Made by a program: the position numbers and the translations under genes. Of a stretch of 64,000 nucleotides of DNA, positions 61,640-64,000 are shown one piece after another. Within the stretch, counting starts at the first letter, position 1, and each line of letters starts with the position of its first letter. The notes under the pieces are model-generated. The model worked only from the letters and a program-made list of their open reading frames with translations. It did not search any database and was not told the origin of the DNA. The stretch is from contig SCFE01000103.1 in the NCBI GenBank assembly GCA_004352715.1, positions 535,746-599,745 of the forward strand. The letters are read 5' to 3'. This DNA is from Hofstenia miamia. Taxonomy: Eukaryota; Xenacoelomorpha; Acoela.

Positions 61640-62784
61640 CTATTGATGCCTTGGTCATTGCTAACTCAAAGGGTTATGCTTTAGCTGTGTGACATCATCC
61701 GCTAACAAAAGTTAAGTGCTTACGTGCTACTATGGCGTGCGCACTTGTTGGAAAGGCCTAAGCACTTGAACTCTGATACGAATTCAATGTTCTTTTCAAA
61801 GACATTAACTCTATCAGAAGTTGTTTCTGATGCCCTTGATAACCACATGCAGTTGGTCTTTGGTACAGAGATATTAATACCTAGTGGGGCTAGAACTGTA
61901 ACTAGACCATCTAGATAGCTCTGTATTTATTCCTCAGACCTGCCGAAAAGACAGAGATTATCCGCATACTCGGCATGCTCAAGTTCCACTTCTTTTGGGA
62001 ATTCCATGGAGTCCCTCACAGATCAGATGGTTGGAAGAGGAAGTTAAATAAACACGGGCCGAGGACACATCCTTGTAGAACTCCACGTTCAAGCCAAAAG
62101 CTTGCGCCTGGATGTGGACCTCGTAATTTTTGCAATCGATTAATTGTGCACGGACTTAACGATCTCGATCATCCATTTTGGCACACCATTTGCTGTTAGA
62201 CATTTGGAACAGTATCAAAGACCTTCTGGAGGTCAATAAAACACGCAAAAAGGTTTTTTTCGGTAATCTAGCAGCTTCCTGGATTTGCCTCAGCCCATGA
62301 ATGGCCTACGCAGTAGACTTGCGTGATCTAAAACCAAATTAAGTTCGTGGGAGTGTATGTTTATTACCCAGAAATTGCTCCAGCATGCTATGCAGAATTT
62401 TTGCGAAACTTTTACCCCGATGTCCAATAGGAACCTAGAACCCTTTTTCTGCAAGAAGACAACTTCTGCATCACACCATTCCCTGGGACATCTCTCCATA
62501 CTAAATAGTTGTGCAAAGTCTTCTGTAAGGCATTTGATAAGCGCATTGCAGCCATATCTGAAGGCTTCCCCCTGAAGCCCATTGCGACCTGGAGCTTTGT
62601 GCGGTTTTAACGAATCTATGTTCGTTTTAACCTCTGTGAAGCTTGGTTGGCAGTTCAACCCCAAGACTTCAGGTGGGGATAGACCTAGCTTATCAATAAA
62701 TGCCTTTGTATCTACAAAAAAATTGACCGTCCAAAATAACTGCATATAATCAAAGTATAGGTCACTAGGAACAGCTGGAGTCAA
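61640..62784 (-). mobile_element. Non-LTR retrotransposon reverse transcriptase, broken, active-site mutation
   Basis: On the minus strand the motifs follow in order: SLKPHKAPGRNGLQGEAFRY, CPREWCDAEVVFLQKKGSR, then after a small deletion and shift KTFFACFIDLQKVFDTV (motif A), RGVLQGCVLGPCLFNFLF (motif B) and EYADNLCLF (motif C, normally YADD). APLGINISVPKT and FKCLGLS close the palm region. Stops and at least two frameshifts are present, and the second catalytic aspartate of motif C reads N. The plus-strand open frames over 61724-62199 are antisense shadows of this element. Confidence 0.75.
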
Positions 62785-62848
62785 ATTTTAAAATCTTTTA
62801 TCGGTGTCGTTTTGAGAAATGTCAATATTACAAATGGCTGCCAAGATT

Positions 62849-63728
62849 TCACAATATTCGATTTATTGATATCATTAATTGCATTGCAATGTCACAGGTT
62901 TCTTTCCTAACAATACTCAGACATATCTTTAAAAATTTTCCTCCATTGTCCACACCTATTTTGAGGATGAAGTCATTCAGATTAATGTTCCCTTCGGAAA
63001 TGATATACGCTATGAACGAGGTCAACTCACCGCAATAAACAGTTTGCACTTTGTGACGATCGCGCTGGATGATGATGAACTTAGTATCGTTGACAAGAAA
63101 AAATGGGTCACGTTTGTGATGGAGTTGTTGCAGAAAGTCTTTCAAATTTGGTTTAATGAACTGTCTGTTATTTGTAGCAACACGTAAATGAGAGGCCAAT
63201 TTGAGGATCTGGTTTGTCGATAAGTTCAATGATATTTTTATTCTTGACATGCTGTTTTTATGCCATGTGTTAATGGTGCACACATGCTGTTTTCATTGAC
63301 CGATCGCAGATAAACAAAATTCACAGTTTGACTGGTTGTCGAGCTGTTGACTGATGAGATGGTGGTGCAGCTGGTGGTCAACTAGATTTTTTTTGATCGA
63401 TCTTTGAATAGTTGAGGGAGCAGTTTCACATATCAAACAAATGCATTTCGGAGATGCACGTGTAATCGGAATATCAATGACCGTTGGGAAGTCAAAACAT
63501 TCAATGTTAGAAGAAAATGTTCCAAGAGAATACTCTCGAATTACTCGTCTGCAGTTACTGCACAAGACTGTAGGCAATCTAGGATCATTATTATCAGTCT
63601 TCGATAAAAAATTTGCATATAATGTCTCGTGCACTTTCCGTGATTCCTCTCATTTCTTTGGTCTTCCCTAAGCACAATACACAGACTGCGTTTCTACATT
63701 CATTGTGATGTCGTGTGGCATTTGGCAT
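62849..63728 (-). pseudogene. Cysteine-rich protein of an unnamed invertebrate family, broken by one frameshift and one TGA
   Basis: Starting at ATG 63726-63728, the frame reads MPNATRHHNECRNAVCVLCL and TESARDIICKFFIED. A one-base shift near 63590 moves it into NDPRLPTVLCSNCRRVIREY, then CICLICETAPS and NCEFCLSAIGQ. A TGA (63293-63295) follows in frame, and translation continues in the same frame as KQHVCTINTWHKNSMS, LSTNQILKLASHLRVATNN and NDFILKIGVDNGGKFLKICL. The paired CxxC motifs suggest a zinc-binding N-terminus, and the 'DGGxxFLKI' motif ends the visible part. I recall similar multi-copy predicted proteins in aquatic invertebrates but know no name or function. The end at 62849 may not be the real one. 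Confidence 0.5.
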
Positions 63729-64000
63729 CGTAAAAAGCCAAGTAATAAACTTTACTTTTGCAAAATGATTCATTTACAATAGAAGCAGATTGAAATTGAA
63801 TTCAAATTTTAAATCTCCTTTGCAAGGTTATTGAAACCATTGAGATGCGATCAATTTGTATGGATATTCATGTTATAAGTGACAGAGTGTTGCAAGCAAA
63901 TATTCAAAATCGATAGCCATCATTCAAATGTTGTCAGTCATAGAGGTTTTATTTTAAGAAGTTGAAAAATAGATGTAATTGCAAAAATTGACATACGAGT

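Noticed and set aside
61724-62199. Plus-strand open frames with plausible composition
   Set aside because: They are antisense to the reverse transcriptase on the minus strand.
1-64000. tRNA and rRNA genes
   Set aside because: I looked for A/B-box pairs and cloverleaf-like arms in the less AT-rich patches and found none that hold.

Overview
This is a piece of a draft eukaryotic (metazoan, invertebrate) nuclear scaffold. It is strongly AT-rich, has spliced genes with GT/AG introns, and carries many decayed transposons, (TA)n microsatellites and N gaps. Several gaps are exactly 1000 N, so distances across them are arbitrary. A clear CEP83 homologue (centriole distal appendage, ciliogenesis) and a long coiled-coil gene point to an animal that keeps cilia or centriolar appendages. 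I cannot name the species.

Layout. 1-1572: two non-LTR retrotransposon 3' ends side by side, of different types. 2442-12907 (minus): a multi-exon coiled-coil gene of at least nine phase-compatible exons. Its introns hold a mariner-like element (4795-6100), a Harbinger-type MITE (6953-7181), a hAT-type MITE (9052-9381) and a foldback-like element (10175-11845). 13151-14507: a dead Tc1 copy. 16349-18466 (plus): an intact, intronless 705-residue CEP83. 19850-22955: decayed retrotransposon and mariner remnants. 23458-41174 (minus): a six-exon gene whose exons join in perfect phase into a 417-residue protein with two membrane segments, which I do not recognise. 42356-44460: a second copy of the hAT-type MITE and a hAT transposase remnant. 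45165-50949: a large inverted-repeat structure with 149-bp terminal repeats and a 6-bp target duplication, which are Polinton/Maverick-like hallmarks; two Tc1 copies lie inside it facing each other. 51383-52915: the 5' part of a mariner-like element and a Penelope-like GIY-YIG fragment. 52916-61640: almost featureless AT-rich DNA. 61640-63728 (minus): a broken reverse transcriptase and a broken gene of an unnamed cysteine-rich family.

Only three loci look like host genes: the coiled-coil gene, CEP83 and the two-pass membrane protein. There is no operon logic; the rest is transposon history. Three places (33367-34546, 42662-42975, 55097-55429) are best read as assembly duplications around gaps. 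The best candidates for something new are the Polinton-like structure, the intronless CEP83, the unrecognised membrane protein and the foldback element.
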